Shown: positions 53,260 through 63,411 of the stretch, piece after piece
Layout: each line of letters opens with the position of its first letter
How positions within the stretch are numbered: the stretch's first letter is position 1
Source of the DNA: Massariosphaeria phaeospora
Lineage: Eukaryota; Ascomycota; Dothideomycetes; Pleosporales
DNA: 64,000 nucleotides
Direction: 5' to 3'
Assembly: GCA_011032825.1 (NCBI GenBank)
Contig: JAADJZ010000006.1
Span: forward strand, 868,001 to 932,000
Translations under genes and position numbers: made by a program
Notes under the pieces: generated by a model
Seen by the model: only the letters and a program-made list of their open reading frames with translations
What the model was told of the DNA's origin: nothing
The model's database searches: none

Positions 53260-54527
53260 ACTGACAGACGATATGAAAGAGACACGACCTCGGGACTAGG
53301 CTTGTTGAGGCAAGACCAAACCTGAAAGGTCAACGATCATGACGGAGCAAATACATCACAGTTTTCACCAGGATTTAAGCCACCCAGTATTGGTTATCAG
53401 GGTATTAGATCTACATTTAGGATCTCCCTGTATTAGTAAATGTATCTATCTTATATTATTGCAAAAGGCCCTGAAGACGGCTTTACTTCCCGAGGTCATT
53501 TCTTCAACACGTGATGCCCGCCTTAAGCAGCTAGTCTTTGAGGTTCACTACAAGATCTTAAAATTCAAGTTATGTTCAAAAGGTTTCACCTGTACTAACA
53601 TACCAGGATCCTACATCACACCGGCAAACTACTCACCTATTTGTAGCATCCTTAAGTATTATTGTGTTCCCAAAATTCGCTCTCCAAGTGTTAAATGCTT
53701 AAAGATTATCTGTCAAAGTACTTAGTAGACGAATCAGCATACTAAATCACAATAATAACAAATTGTATAAGATTATTTCCTACTTACAGGGTGCCTTGGA
53801 CAATGCCAGAACATCCTTTCCTGCATGATACTCAAACAGGACCCTCTTCGGATATAACATATGGACCTGGTACGTCATCATCACAAGATTCGACGGAGAA
53901 ATACTCCAGCTTCGATGACATGGGCCGAAGACCGCCATAACTGATAGCCACACGGGCATTGTGGGAAGAGGAGAGCGAAACGGGCTCAGGCGGAAGGAAT
54001 ACCCGGGTTCCACGCGACGCCCCCACAACAACCCCGCAAGAGCTAGCCGTCTTCTCGGCCGATCAAACTACCTACTGTCTTCTATCAATACTCCACAGCT
54101 CCGATACAGCTTTACAAGTATCTCTTCTGGTGGTCGTCAACATACCGAGTGTATTTCTATGACCTCAAAGTTTACCTGTCACGTGTTGCCCCCCTCCACG
54201 GCCACCCGCGGGCCGCACACCCTCTGGCATAATCCGCTCCGGATGCGCACTTACATCCATAACCTCTCACTATTTGACTGCTAGTGGAATCTTCCATACT
54301 GTCAAGAGCACTGCCTAAAGTTCGCGCGTTACTCCGCAATGAAATGTGGCAGGGGGGCGCCGGGTGAGCGGAATCACATCTTACTTCGACTCCAACAACA
54401 CAAAGCCACGAATATGAACTCTGAGGGTCGATTCAAGACAATTTTGAAATGCAAGAGGATATCAAACAGCCGTCTCTGATTAGAACCAACTTGAGTTCAC
54501 CAGTCGACGCCATTTCCATCGCTGATC
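53260..54527. other. Intergenic with an AT-rich block
   Basis: The block at about 53340-53790 is AT-rich and may be an old, mutated repeat. Its open frame (53339-53725) has no recognisable protein character. The 26-bp dispersed motif sits at 54297. Confidence 0.45.
54297..54322 (+). repeat. 26-bp dispersed motif, copy 2
   Basis: Reads TACTGTCAAGAGCACTGCC then TAAAGTT. It matches 63193-63218 with two differences and 35875-35900 (minus strand) with a few more. Confidence 0.8.
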
Positions 54528-56636
54528 ATGCCTCCTCTTGCTGGGTTCTCGAACAACCCATTTCAAACCCACTCCGACTTCCGAAGAGCATGTATATCGC
54601 TTCTCCGCAGCCTGCAACCCTACCAGTCTCCCGGTGGCGCACGAATCCGTCTCCCTTTAGTAACCGGAACCCATTTTGACGACATCGCCGCCCAACTAGA
54701 AGGCTACGCCCGCCCGTTATGGGCAATAGGATCCCTTCTACACGGAAACGTACTATCGAATGAAGAGATCACGAGTCTCGTAAGCCCTTATGTTCGCGGT
54801 CTTGCCAATGGCACCGACCCAGCCCATTCCGAGTACTGGGGCCCAGTCGTCTTGCGCGATCAACGCATGGTCGAAATGGAAATCATATCCTTTGCGCTTC
54901 TCGCCGCACCGGATGCACTATTTCATAGTCAGACTCCACAGGCACAGCGCAATATTACGACTTGGTTATCTACACTCAATGGTAAAGACTTCCCGGCCAC
55001 CAATTGGTTGTGGTTCCGTGTGATGACCAACTTGGCGCTGGTCAAAGTGTGCCGTGTACCCTATGACGAAGTCAGATCAGCGATGGCGCAGGACTTTGCG
55101 CTGATGGAAAACTTCTACCGAGGCCAGGGTTGGGCAGCGGACGGAATCTGGGACGAGAACGGGAGGCAGGCGGACTATTACTCTGGAAGTTTTGCGATCC
55201 AGTTCTCACAGCTTTTATACGTTAAAATGGCGAAAGACCTGGATCCCGAGCGATGCGAAACCTTTCGGGATCGCGCTGTGCTGTTTGCATCGTCATTCTG
55301 GCGGTATTTCGACGTCAACGGCGCCACGATACCTTTTGGCCGAAGCTTGACGTACCGATTCGCATTCGCGGGCTTCTGGTCTGCAGCCGCGTTCGCAGAG
55401 GTGGCGCTACCAGCGCCGCTCGATGACTGGGGTGTCGTGAAAGGGCTCCTAATGAGGCATTTTCGCTGGTGGAGCGATAAGCATGACATCTTCAATATCG
55501 ACGGCACGCTCACGATCGGCTTCACCTACCCCAATATGTACATGAGCGAAGACTACAACTCCCCACAGTCACCCTACTGGGCCATGAAATCTTTCATTGC
55601 GCTCGGTCTACCTGCCGGCCACCCCTTTTGGACAGCTGAAGAGAAGCCTTTGCCCCTCATCCAAACGGAAATATCAAAGCCGCTATTATCCTCAATGCAA
55701 ATCATCTGCAATACCCCCACACACCATTTCCTTCTGTCCAGTGGCCAGTTCTGTCCCTGGCCACTCAAAGCCACAGAAGCCAAATACGGAAAATTTGCCT
55801 ATTCATCACATTTCAGCTTCAGCGTGCCCACCGGTCCTCTTCTCGCACAAACAGCGCCCGACAGCACCCTTGCACTCAGCAAAGACGAAGGCGATACCTG
55901 GCGCGTACCATGGAAAGTGCACTATCTTGACGCCTTCAGCACAGCTTTGCTTGTGGCAGATAACGACGGAAAGGTCCTGGAGACTATTCCAACCCTGACT
56001 ACTAACTGGAAACCCTGGAGAGATGTCGCGATCGAAGTCTCGACAACCCTCGTTGCCCCGTGTAGCCGCTGGCCGGACTGGCATGTTCGGCTCCACAGAC
56101 TCCGCAACCGGGGTGATAGAAATGCACCCAACATTCTCGCCGTGCAGGGCGGCTTCGCGATCCAAGGCCGGAAAGACCTGGCCGGAGAGGCACTACCGGA
56201 CTTCGACGCCGACGAACACGGCTTTTTCTCACCCCCAGAAACTGGCAGCTTCATCGAAGGCACACTGCTCACACCCACTGGCGCGCTCATATGCTCGAAT
56301 GCCGGCGCGAGCGGCATAAGACCCCTTGAAATTGACATCGGTCAAGGAAAACGTGATACCACATCCCCTAAGATTCTAAAGCCGGACGCCAACACGAATT
56401 TGATGTGGCAGAGGACGTTGATTCCGACAGTGGACCTCGAGATGGAAGCGCTAGCACCGGGGACGGAGATGGTGTTTGCTTCGGCTGTGTTTGCGATCGC
56501 GAGGACTAGGGGTACGGTAAAGGGGTATACGGAGGTAGATATTAGGAGGAGGTGGGGAGATTTGCCTGTGCTTTCGGAGACGGGGAAAGAAGGGGTAGCG
56601 GATGGGTTTTCTATCGTGCTAGATGAAGGCAAGTAA
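54528..56636 (+). CDS. DUF2264 domain protein, probable polysaccharide-processing enzyme
   Basis: Single-exon protein of 702 residues that looks like a full-length DUF2264 protein. The N-terminal 380 residues have the aromatic, helical pattern of an alpha/alpha toroid: GYARPLWAIGSLLHG, TNWLWFRVMTNLALVKV, GWAADGIWDENGRQADYYSG and GRSLTYRFAFAGFWSAAAFA. The conserved block SPQSPYWAMKSFIALGLP follows. The last 300 residues are beta-rich, as in polysaccharide-lyase-like proteins. No signal peptide is seen, so action is probably intracellular. The biochemical activity of this family is not settled as far as I know. Location beside GH88 and GH5 genes points to oligosaccharide breakdown. It is convergent with the GH88 gene, with 144 bp between the stops. 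Confidence 0.88.
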   Translation: MPPLAGFSNNPFQTHSDFRRACISLLRSLQPYQSPGGARIRLPLVTGTHFDDIAAQLEGYARPLWAIGSLLHGNVLSNEEITSLVSPYVRGLANGTDPAHSEYWGPVVLRDQRMVEMEIISFALLAAPDALFHSQTPQAQRNITTWLSTLNGKDFPATNWLWFRVMTNLALVKVCRVPYDEVRSAMAQDFALMENFYRGQGWAADGIWDENGRQADYYSGSFAIQFSQLLYVKMAKDLDPERCETFRDRAVLFASSFWRYFDVNGATIPFGRSLTYRFAFAGFWSAAAFAEVALPAPLDDWGVVKGLLMRHFRWWSDKHDIFNIDGTLTIGFTYPNMYMSEDYNSPQSPYWAMKSFIALGLPAGHPFWTAEEKPLPLIQTEISKPLLSSMQIICNTPTHHFLLSSGQFCPWPLKATEAKYGKFAYSSHFSFSVPTGPLLAQTAPDSTLALSKDEGDTWRVPWKVHYLDAFSTALLVADNDGKVLETIPTLTTNWKPWRDVAIEVSTTLVAPCSRWPDWHVRLHRLRNRGDRNAPNILAVQGGFAIQGRKDLAGEALPDFDADEHGFFSPPETGSFIEGTLLTPTGALICSNAGASGIRPLEIDIGQGKRDTTSPKILKPDANTNLMWQRTLIPTVDLEMEALAPGTEMVFASAVFAIARTRGTVKGYTEVDIRRRWGDLPVLSETGKEGVADGFSIVLDEGK

Positions 56637-56780
56637 GGTCATGTAGTCTTGAGCAGTTCATAACTTGGTATTATTCCCCCGCCACTCCAATCATACTCCG
56701 CTCTCTTATCCAGTCGTCTACTCACACACCCGCTCGAGCGCCCCCCCGCAGCCGACTCCTCGTCCGTTACCTGTCTCCCG

Positions 56781-58343
56781 CTAAACTAACCCCGCTCTCA
56801 ACAACTTATTCCCGAACTCCAACAGATAATAATCCGCATACACCAACCCGCGATCCCAATACCGCTTATGCGCATGCACATTATTATTCGCCGTCGAATG
56901 CCTCAGTATCGCATCAAATCCTGACTCTCTAACCTCGATCCCGGAGCCATCACGCTGTCGTCTTGTGTCCGCAACCGCTTTATTCCCTTTATTCGCCGGT
57001 GCGGCGGCAAACGATGCAAAGTCCTTGTCGAGCGCCATATCTAGCGTTTCTTCCACGAGTTGTAGGGCGCGGTCGAGGAAATCTGTGTCAGATGGGTTGA
57101 GTTGCATAGCGAGTGGGGATGAGAGGGACTGGAGCGATTGATAGATGATGACCAGGCCGTTGGCGGCAATGATCCCGGCTGAGACGTCGCGAAGGGGTCC
57201 AGAAGGGTCATCATGTGGCGCATCAAAGTCCCATACTGGGACGAAGGGATGGTGGTGCTTGCCCTTGCACTCGTCTAGTCGGCCCAGAAAGTACTGCGCG
57301 CATTTTATCGCGGTGTCGAGGTACTTTGTATTTTTCGTCCAGGTGTACGTCTGCGCAAAACCCATGATAGACCACGCCTGGCCGCGACTCCATGTCGATT
57401 CGTCTTCGTGGCCTTGGTTTGTCATTTTGGCTTTGGGTTGCCCGGTTCTACGGTTGAAGTTGACTAGGTGATAAGATGAGTAGTTTGGACGGAGGATTTC
57501 GCCCATGATGGTATCGGCGTGTTGGGTAGCGATGTCTATGAGTGATTGGTCATTTTGGTTGTAGCCGATATAGTAGAGGAGATCGAGGTCTGTGTTGAGT
57601 CAGCCCGAATCAGGTAGTCTTGGGATAATGAGAAGCACTTACTGCACATGCTGTCAATAATAACCAGAAAGTCAGACTCCATATCTGTAATTGCATATCG
57701 ATCGTTGATAGCAACATCCCAACTCCGAATCGCCTTGACATTGGCATCCCATCTTGAAGCCAGTGCATAAGCCGCGTTTACCACACTCTGTAAGCTCTCC
57801 TGGTTTCCAGTCAACTCCCAATCTTTTTGCAATGCAGGCTGTACGATAAACCCCATATCGTGTGTATCTGTTCTACTCGACATTCGGTTGATAGCAACGG
57901 ACCAGTGTCGACCGAGATGGAGCACATGTTGGGTAAAATGTGGCCGTACATGTTTCGGGATGCTCAGAGATCGAGGAAATCTGATGGCGCGCTCGAGAAG
58001 AGTGTAGATACTTCCGGGGAAGAATCCGCATGTCCAGAAGTCTGCTTCGCGGTGCTCGTATTTACCTGCATTGGGACCTGTTTGTGGAACGCTTTCTGGA
58101 TATGTGGGAAGTGGGGCCTAGACACTGTCAGTCATCTGGAGTTTGATAGCGTGGAGTTGATCCACCTGTTGATCGAGAGCTCGGTGCGCTACTTGTAGTA
58201 TCTTTGCGATCGCATTTTCAGCGTAGATCTGGCTGAGGTTTACGCCCCTCACACTATGCGAAAATGTTAACCAGCTTAAGCACCAACCAATGCTGTTTCC
58301 CGTACTTTCCGACTTTGGCTAACTCCACTGAATCGTTTCTCAT
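56781..58343 (-). CDS. GH88 unsaturated glucuronyl hydrolase
   Basis: Removes the unsaturated uronic acid that polysaccharide lyases leave at the non-reducing end of oligosaccharides. Five exons fit by phase: 58343-58306, 58253-58166, 58117-57643, 57589-56781, with introns of 52, 48 and 53 bp (four exons in total). An apparent in-frame TAG near 58120 is the acceptor of the 48-bp intron. The 469-residue product has YAENAIAKILQVAHRAL near the start, ADFWTCGFFPGSIY, RTDTHDMGF with the first catalytic Asp, LVIIDSMCNLDLLYY with the second, STWSRGQAWSIMGF, and LRDVSAGIIAANGL. No signal peptide, so cytosolic. It shares a promoter region with the divergent GH5 gene. Confidence 0.9.
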
Positions 58344-58892
58344 ATTAAGATCTGTAATAGATGTAGGACGACCTCAATGTTGTGTGCAGTTAATTCTTGC
58401 CTGCTGCGATTCATCTAGAATGAGCTCCAATGGCAATAATCACGAAGTTTGGCGCGCAGGTTTTCTAGCCTCAAACCACGATAAATTCGTCGCCAGGACA
58501 AGCGGAAGGGCCAGAAAGTACAGCCAAGGTGTAGCTCCCTTGGGGGATATTCCCATCAGCATAAGTGCCCCGCTCATCTATCAATAGTCGGCATAATTCA
58601 CCCGAGGTGGGGTCGACCTTATCTTAGCGCCACTGGCCTTTGGTTAATAACGGGATCTACAATCCGCTGCTCGTATTCTCTTTGCATAGATTGCCCATCA
58701 CCCGGTTCAAGGCAGTTCTGTAGTGTCTCGACGATATGTTTCGCGATACTTCGTTCAATATCGGGCTCTTGAGTCATGCGGATCTCTTGACGGCATAAGA
58801 GGTGTATAAATCAAACCCGGTTCGTGGGAGCCTCGCGAAAATCTTATTCATATGAGTCACTCCGAGTAGGCATATCTGCTCACTTTACTCCA
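58344..58892. promoter_or_regulatory. Shared divergent promoter of GH88 and GH5 genes
   Basis: 549 bp between the start codons of two divergently transcribed glycosidase genes. A TATAAA at 58805-58810 lies 83 bp before the GH5 ATG. No other named site was identified. Divergence suggests, but does not show, co-regulation. Confidence 0.55.
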
Positions 58893-60216
58893 ATGCTGAT
58901 CACGAATCTGGCTCTGGGGCTCCTCTTGAGCTCTTTCACCGATGCTTCGTCGGTGCTCCCCCTCGTAACCAAAGGCCGCGACATCCTGGATAGTAATGGC
59001 AACGTCTTTCACTACGAGTCGACCAATTGGCCCGGACACCAAGAGGCCATGATCCCCGAGGGCCTCCAGCATGCCTCCATCGAAGAAATCGTGTCCTGGA
59101 TACCAAAATTTGGGTTGAACTCGGTGCGGCTCACCTTCGCCATTGAGATGATCGACGACATCTATAGCAACAATCCAAATCAATCGCTTGGAATAATCCT
59201 GCTCAACGCACTTGGGGAGGCAAACGGGACGCGGGTGTTGCATCAAGTTCTTGAGCATAATCCGCAGTTCACGAAAGAGTCGACGAGACTGGAAATTTGG
59301 GATGCTGTTGCGCAGGAGCTCGGGAAGCAGAACGTGATCCTACACCTGGATAACCATGTCTCGAAAGCGTTCTGGTGTTGTGGGGAAAACGATGGAAACG
59401 GCTGGTTTGGAGAGGAATATTTTGATGTCGACAAATGGATCCGTGGCTGGTCGTACATCACTAAACACGTGAGTCTTCCATTCCTGCGTGGTCATAAACG
59501 TATCTCAAAAAGCGCAGGCAAAAAGGAACTGGCCTACCTTCTCGTCAGTAGGGCTTCGTAACGAGCTTCGCAACGCCGCCAAAGCCGAACCGGTCGATTG
59601 GTACACTTGGTACGTCCATATGACAGCCGCTGCCGATGCTGTCCACGAGGCGGATCCCGAGGCCTTGATATTTTTCTCGGGTCTTTCCTACGACACATAC
59701 ATTGACCCGATTCCGCTCGGCAAGACCTTGAACGGAACGAAAGGCACTTTAACGACAGGGAAGACCGCGGTTTTTGTTCCCGAGAATTTCGCCTGGAAAG
59801 ACAAGATCGTCCTTGAGATCCACAAATACGACTTCGAAGCCACTCAAGACGACTGCAAATCCTTCAAGTCTAAATGGTACCAAAAAGGCTTCCAAGCGCT
59901 AGATGCGTCGAATCCTGCGACCAAGTATCTCTTTCCCATGGTGCTCTCTGAGTGGGGGTTCATTCATAACGGCACATACTGGAACCAGACAACGTACAAT
60001 AAGTGCGTGATTGAGATGGTGCAGGAGTGGCAGTTTAGCTGGATGCAGTGGGAGCTTTCGGGGAGTTTTTATCTGCAGACGAGGCCGAACCGGACGCCGC
60101 AAACACTTCAAGGACCGGAGGAGTTTTGGGGGTTGCTGAACTATAACTGGAGTGACGTGCGCGATCCAGTCACGGTTGAGAACAGCCTGGACAAGATGAT
60201 TGCGGCACTGAAATAA
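58893..60216 (+). CDS. Secreted GH5-type glycoside hydrolase (cellulase-like)
   Basis: Two exons in phase, 58893-59468 and 59518-60216 (49-bp intron), 424 residues. The start MLITNLALGLLLSSFTDAS is a signal peptide; a GTG-initiated upstream extension is rejected. Clan GH-A marks are visible: GLNSVRLTFAIEM in the first barrel strands, VILHLDNHVSKAFWCC, the proton-donor Glu in SVGLRNELRN, IHKYDF and the nucleophile Glu in MVLSEWGF. Trp residues near WMQWELSGSFYLQ complete the active-site end. Length fits a lone catalytic domain with no carbohydrate-binding module. Substrate (beta-glucan, mannan or other) cannot be told from sequence alone. Several NxT/S sites suggest glycosylation. Confidence 0.9.
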
Positions 60217-60992
60217 GGGTTAGCTACAGTAACCGGCACACAATCTGTACACAAAGTACAGCACATGTTCGCCCTTTACCATCGATGTTCTCTGGCGTCT
60301 CTTACGAGACAGTGCCTAGGTACCATCTAGCAAGCTCCTCAATATTTCTAGATGCTGTGTCTAAGCTGCGTGCAAAGAGTTTGATCCAGAGAGAAACGTC
60401 GCCCGAAGTTCTCAGCCGAAAAATAGCTCCCCGCCTAACCCAATGCGTCCTAGACCATCCCCTCTTTCATCGTTTAACACCATCACCACAACACCAACGA
60501 CACTACATCCCAAATGCATTTTCAACACATCCCGATGTCCACCTTTGGGACTCCCATCCACTTTTACACGTACCATACATGGTCCTTGGCATGTTCTTAT
60601 TCCACGAGAAACTAGAAGCAACGTCCCCCCTGTCTTCTCATCGTCACAATACGCCGCATCCTTGCTTCCGCATATATTGCCCTCCTGCAAACCCTCCTAG
60701 GCCTCCCAAGAACACTACACCCCGCATCCTCGGCGATAAATACCCCGCCGACCGACGGCAATATGGGTAACAATATGTTGAAGCCCAAACAGAGCACCCG
60801 CAGAAGAATGTCCTTAGAATCCGGAGGGATGGATATACTTGTTAACTACACATCACACACACGAGACAACAGTCAAGATACCGGAAACAATATACCCAAA
60901 TCCCCAACTCCCTTTCTAGTGTGTGAAGGGTGACTTGAGCGCCACAGGTTTTAATGTTAATCCTAAAGTGAACTTGGACAGCACCGCAAACT
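60217..60992. other. Intergenic, promoter of the MFS gene
   Basis: No gene seen in 0.8 kb. Frames on both strands overlap and are Pro/His-rich artefacts. Confidence 0.45.
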
Positions 60993-62951
60993 ATGGCAGC
61001 AGCAACACAGCGCGCCAACACCACCACAATTACGGCAGCCGCAGACACCATCGCTCCAGCCGGAGCACCTAAGCGGTCACCGTGGAAAGCGTGGATGTAC
61101 CTCTGGGAATGGTACCCAGCGCACTACCCCGAAGAAGAGCGCAAGTTGCTTCGAAAGCTGGACGCGTGTCTTTTGACCTTTTGTTCGTTCATGTGTACGT
61201 CGTACCAAGCACAATCGCCTTGAGATGCAGCGTCTTTGTAACTCATAGCCCATCACATTTCCATTTTTCCCACACACTCTTCAACAAACTTCCTCTCCTA
61301 AACTCCTCCCTCAAACTCCCAGAACCCTGTCCGCAACACCCCCTCCTAACCCCCTTCCCCCCAGTCTTCCTAAAATGGCTCGACTCCTCCAACATCAACA
61401 ACGCGTACGTCTCCGGCATGAAAGAAGACCTCGCCCTCACGGGCAACCAATACTCGCTCTTCGGCACCTTCTACAACCTCGGCTACCTCGTCTTCCAAGT
61501 CCCATCACTGCTTCTTCTCTCGCGGCCCCGAATCGCAAAATACTACCTGCCGACCATGGAAGTCCTCTGGTCCATCACCACCTTCGCGCAGTCGCAGATG
61601 CGCAACGAGCGCGACATCTACGGCACGCGGTTCCTGCTCGGCCTGCTCGAGACGCCCGTCGCCAGCGGCACCACGTACATCCTAGGCTCGTGGTACCGGC
61701 CCGATGAGGTGTTCAAGCGCACGGGCGTGTGGTACGTGTCGAATAACATTGCCGTCATGTTCGGTGGGTACCTGCAGGCTGCCGCGTACCAGAACCTCAA
61801 CGGCGTGGGCGGCATGGCGGGCTGGCGCTGGCTGTTCGTCATCGATGGCATTATCAGCTTGCCGATTGCCCTGGCGGGGTTTGCTATCTTTCCGGGGCTG
61901 CCGAGTAGTGCAAGGCCGTGGTGGTTGACGGAGGAGCAGCATGGGCTGGCGCGAAGGAGGGTACGGGAGGTGGGGATTGAGCCGAGTGGGCGGTTGGGGT
62001 GGGGGATTGTGAGGAGGACGGCGGGGAGGTGGGAGTTCTGGATTGGGGTTGCGGCGTATACGTTGTGAGTTGCTGAGTTTCTGCTTTACTGCCCATTTGA
62101 TGGACTATCGAGTGCTGACGCTGCAAGCTTCCTCTCGTCGTCGTATCCCCACGGCCAAATGGCGCTCTGGCTCAAAGACCTCGCAACCAAGCACAACGCC
62201 TACACCATCCCGCAGATCAACACCATCCCCACGGGCGCCCAGGGCGTCTCCGTCATCGCCGCGCTACTCGCCACCTCGCTCTGCATCATCTACCCGCTCT
62301 GGGCCATCTTCTCCATCGTGCAGACAATCTACCTGTTTGCAAACGTCTGTCTGCTCATCTGGGTGATTCCCAAGGGCCTCCATTGTAAGTCGCGCCCCGC
62401 CATAGCTTGCACGCAAGCGGAAGCTGAACTGAAGTGAACTGAATTGAACTTAACGGAATTGAACTGGACGCTGACTGTGACTGCCTGCATCCACAGTCGC
62501 CTGCTACTACCTGCTCGGCGTCTCCGCAGCCATCACGCCTATCCTCTTACCCTTCATCAACATGGCGCTCCGCGACGACGCCGAAGCGCGCGCTATCACC
62601 GTTGGCGCCATGCTGACAGCCGGCTGGGCCGTCTTCTCCTTCTACCCCATCGTTGTTTTCCCCGTTATCGAAGGTAAGTAAGCAAGACGAATCGAGTTGA
62701 GTTGCGCCCGTCCGTATGCTGACGTTCGCGCAGCTCCACGCTGGCCAAAGGGATACTCTGTGAATATTGCATTCGTGTTCTTCACATGGTTTTTCTTCGT
62801 GGTGGGCCAGTATTTTTACCGCAGAGACGAGAGGAGGAGAGCGCAGCTGGTGGTGCGGCAGGGCGCGGAAGATGAGGAGGGTGGCGTGAATTTGGAAGAT
62901 AAGGCCGTGGAAGGAGTTGTCGAGCATATTGAAGTGAGGCCGGCGCGGTGA
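60993..62951 (+). CDS. MFS permease, anion:cation symporter type (DAL5/Liz1-like)
   Basis: Five exons in phase: 60993-61194, 61365-62064, 62128-62384, 62497-62673 and 62734-62951, giving 517 residues. About twelve membrane helices. Family marks are [22 protein letters not shown] before the second helix, [39 protein letters not shown], and the late WFRPDE-like loop [13 protein letters not shown]. This pattern is that of fungal allantoate/pantothenate/nicotinate-type carriers, which import small organic anions with protons. It lies directly downstream of the GH5 gene and beside GH88 and DUF2264 genes, so uptake of an acidic sugar or oligosaccharide is a reasonable guess. A hydrophilic acidic C-terminal tail is present. 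Confidence 0.92.
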
Positions 62952-63411
62952 AGTCGATGAGATGAAGTAATTGAATGGTTGCAGTTCAACACAGGAGTCC
63001 CTAGCAATGACTTTGAAAAAGGTGTTTAACAAGCTAAGGTAGGTTCCCAGCCCCTATCATGATACGGTTCTGATGTGCACCTAGGTAACCTTCACCTCTC
63101 CAGGCCCTGCTTGGACATTATCCTATACACTAGGTACAATTGGCCTCTGCAAATTGAATAGTGAACTATCTACATATAGCTAGGAACGCCTATACTGTCA
63201 AGAGGACTGCCTAGAGTTTGTCTTCGTTCTACACCCGGTAACCCAACCCAAAATTATTGGTGAATTTCCGAGATTTGAAGCCGGCATTTGCATTTCTTGA
63301 ATATCACGCGTATGTGCGTGTCTTCCGTGCATATAAGATCTTGTTCCTGCTCTGCTACCACTACCACCACTTCCACCAACTTCTAGCAAACATAAAGTGC
63401 CTTCTAAAAAG
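62952..63411. other. Intergenic, contains a 26-bp dispersed motif
   Basis: Spacer between the MFS gene and the last gene. The motif copy is at 63193-63218. Nothing else recognised. Confidence 0.45.
63193..63218 (+). repeat. 26-bp dispersed motif, copy 3
   Basis: Reads TACTGTCAAGAGGACTGCC then TAGAGTT, preceded by TA. Nearly identical to 54297-54322. Confidence 0.8.

Noticed and set aside
53339..53725. 128-codon frame in an AT-rich block
   Set aside because: Composition and lack of features suggest a mutated repeat or chance frame; not strong enough for a gene or named element.
58118..58165. In-frame TAG in the GH88 gene, suggesting a pseudogene
   Set aside because: The TAG is the acceptor of a 48-bp GT-AG intron with a CTGAC branch; splicing gives the expected family sequence without interruption.
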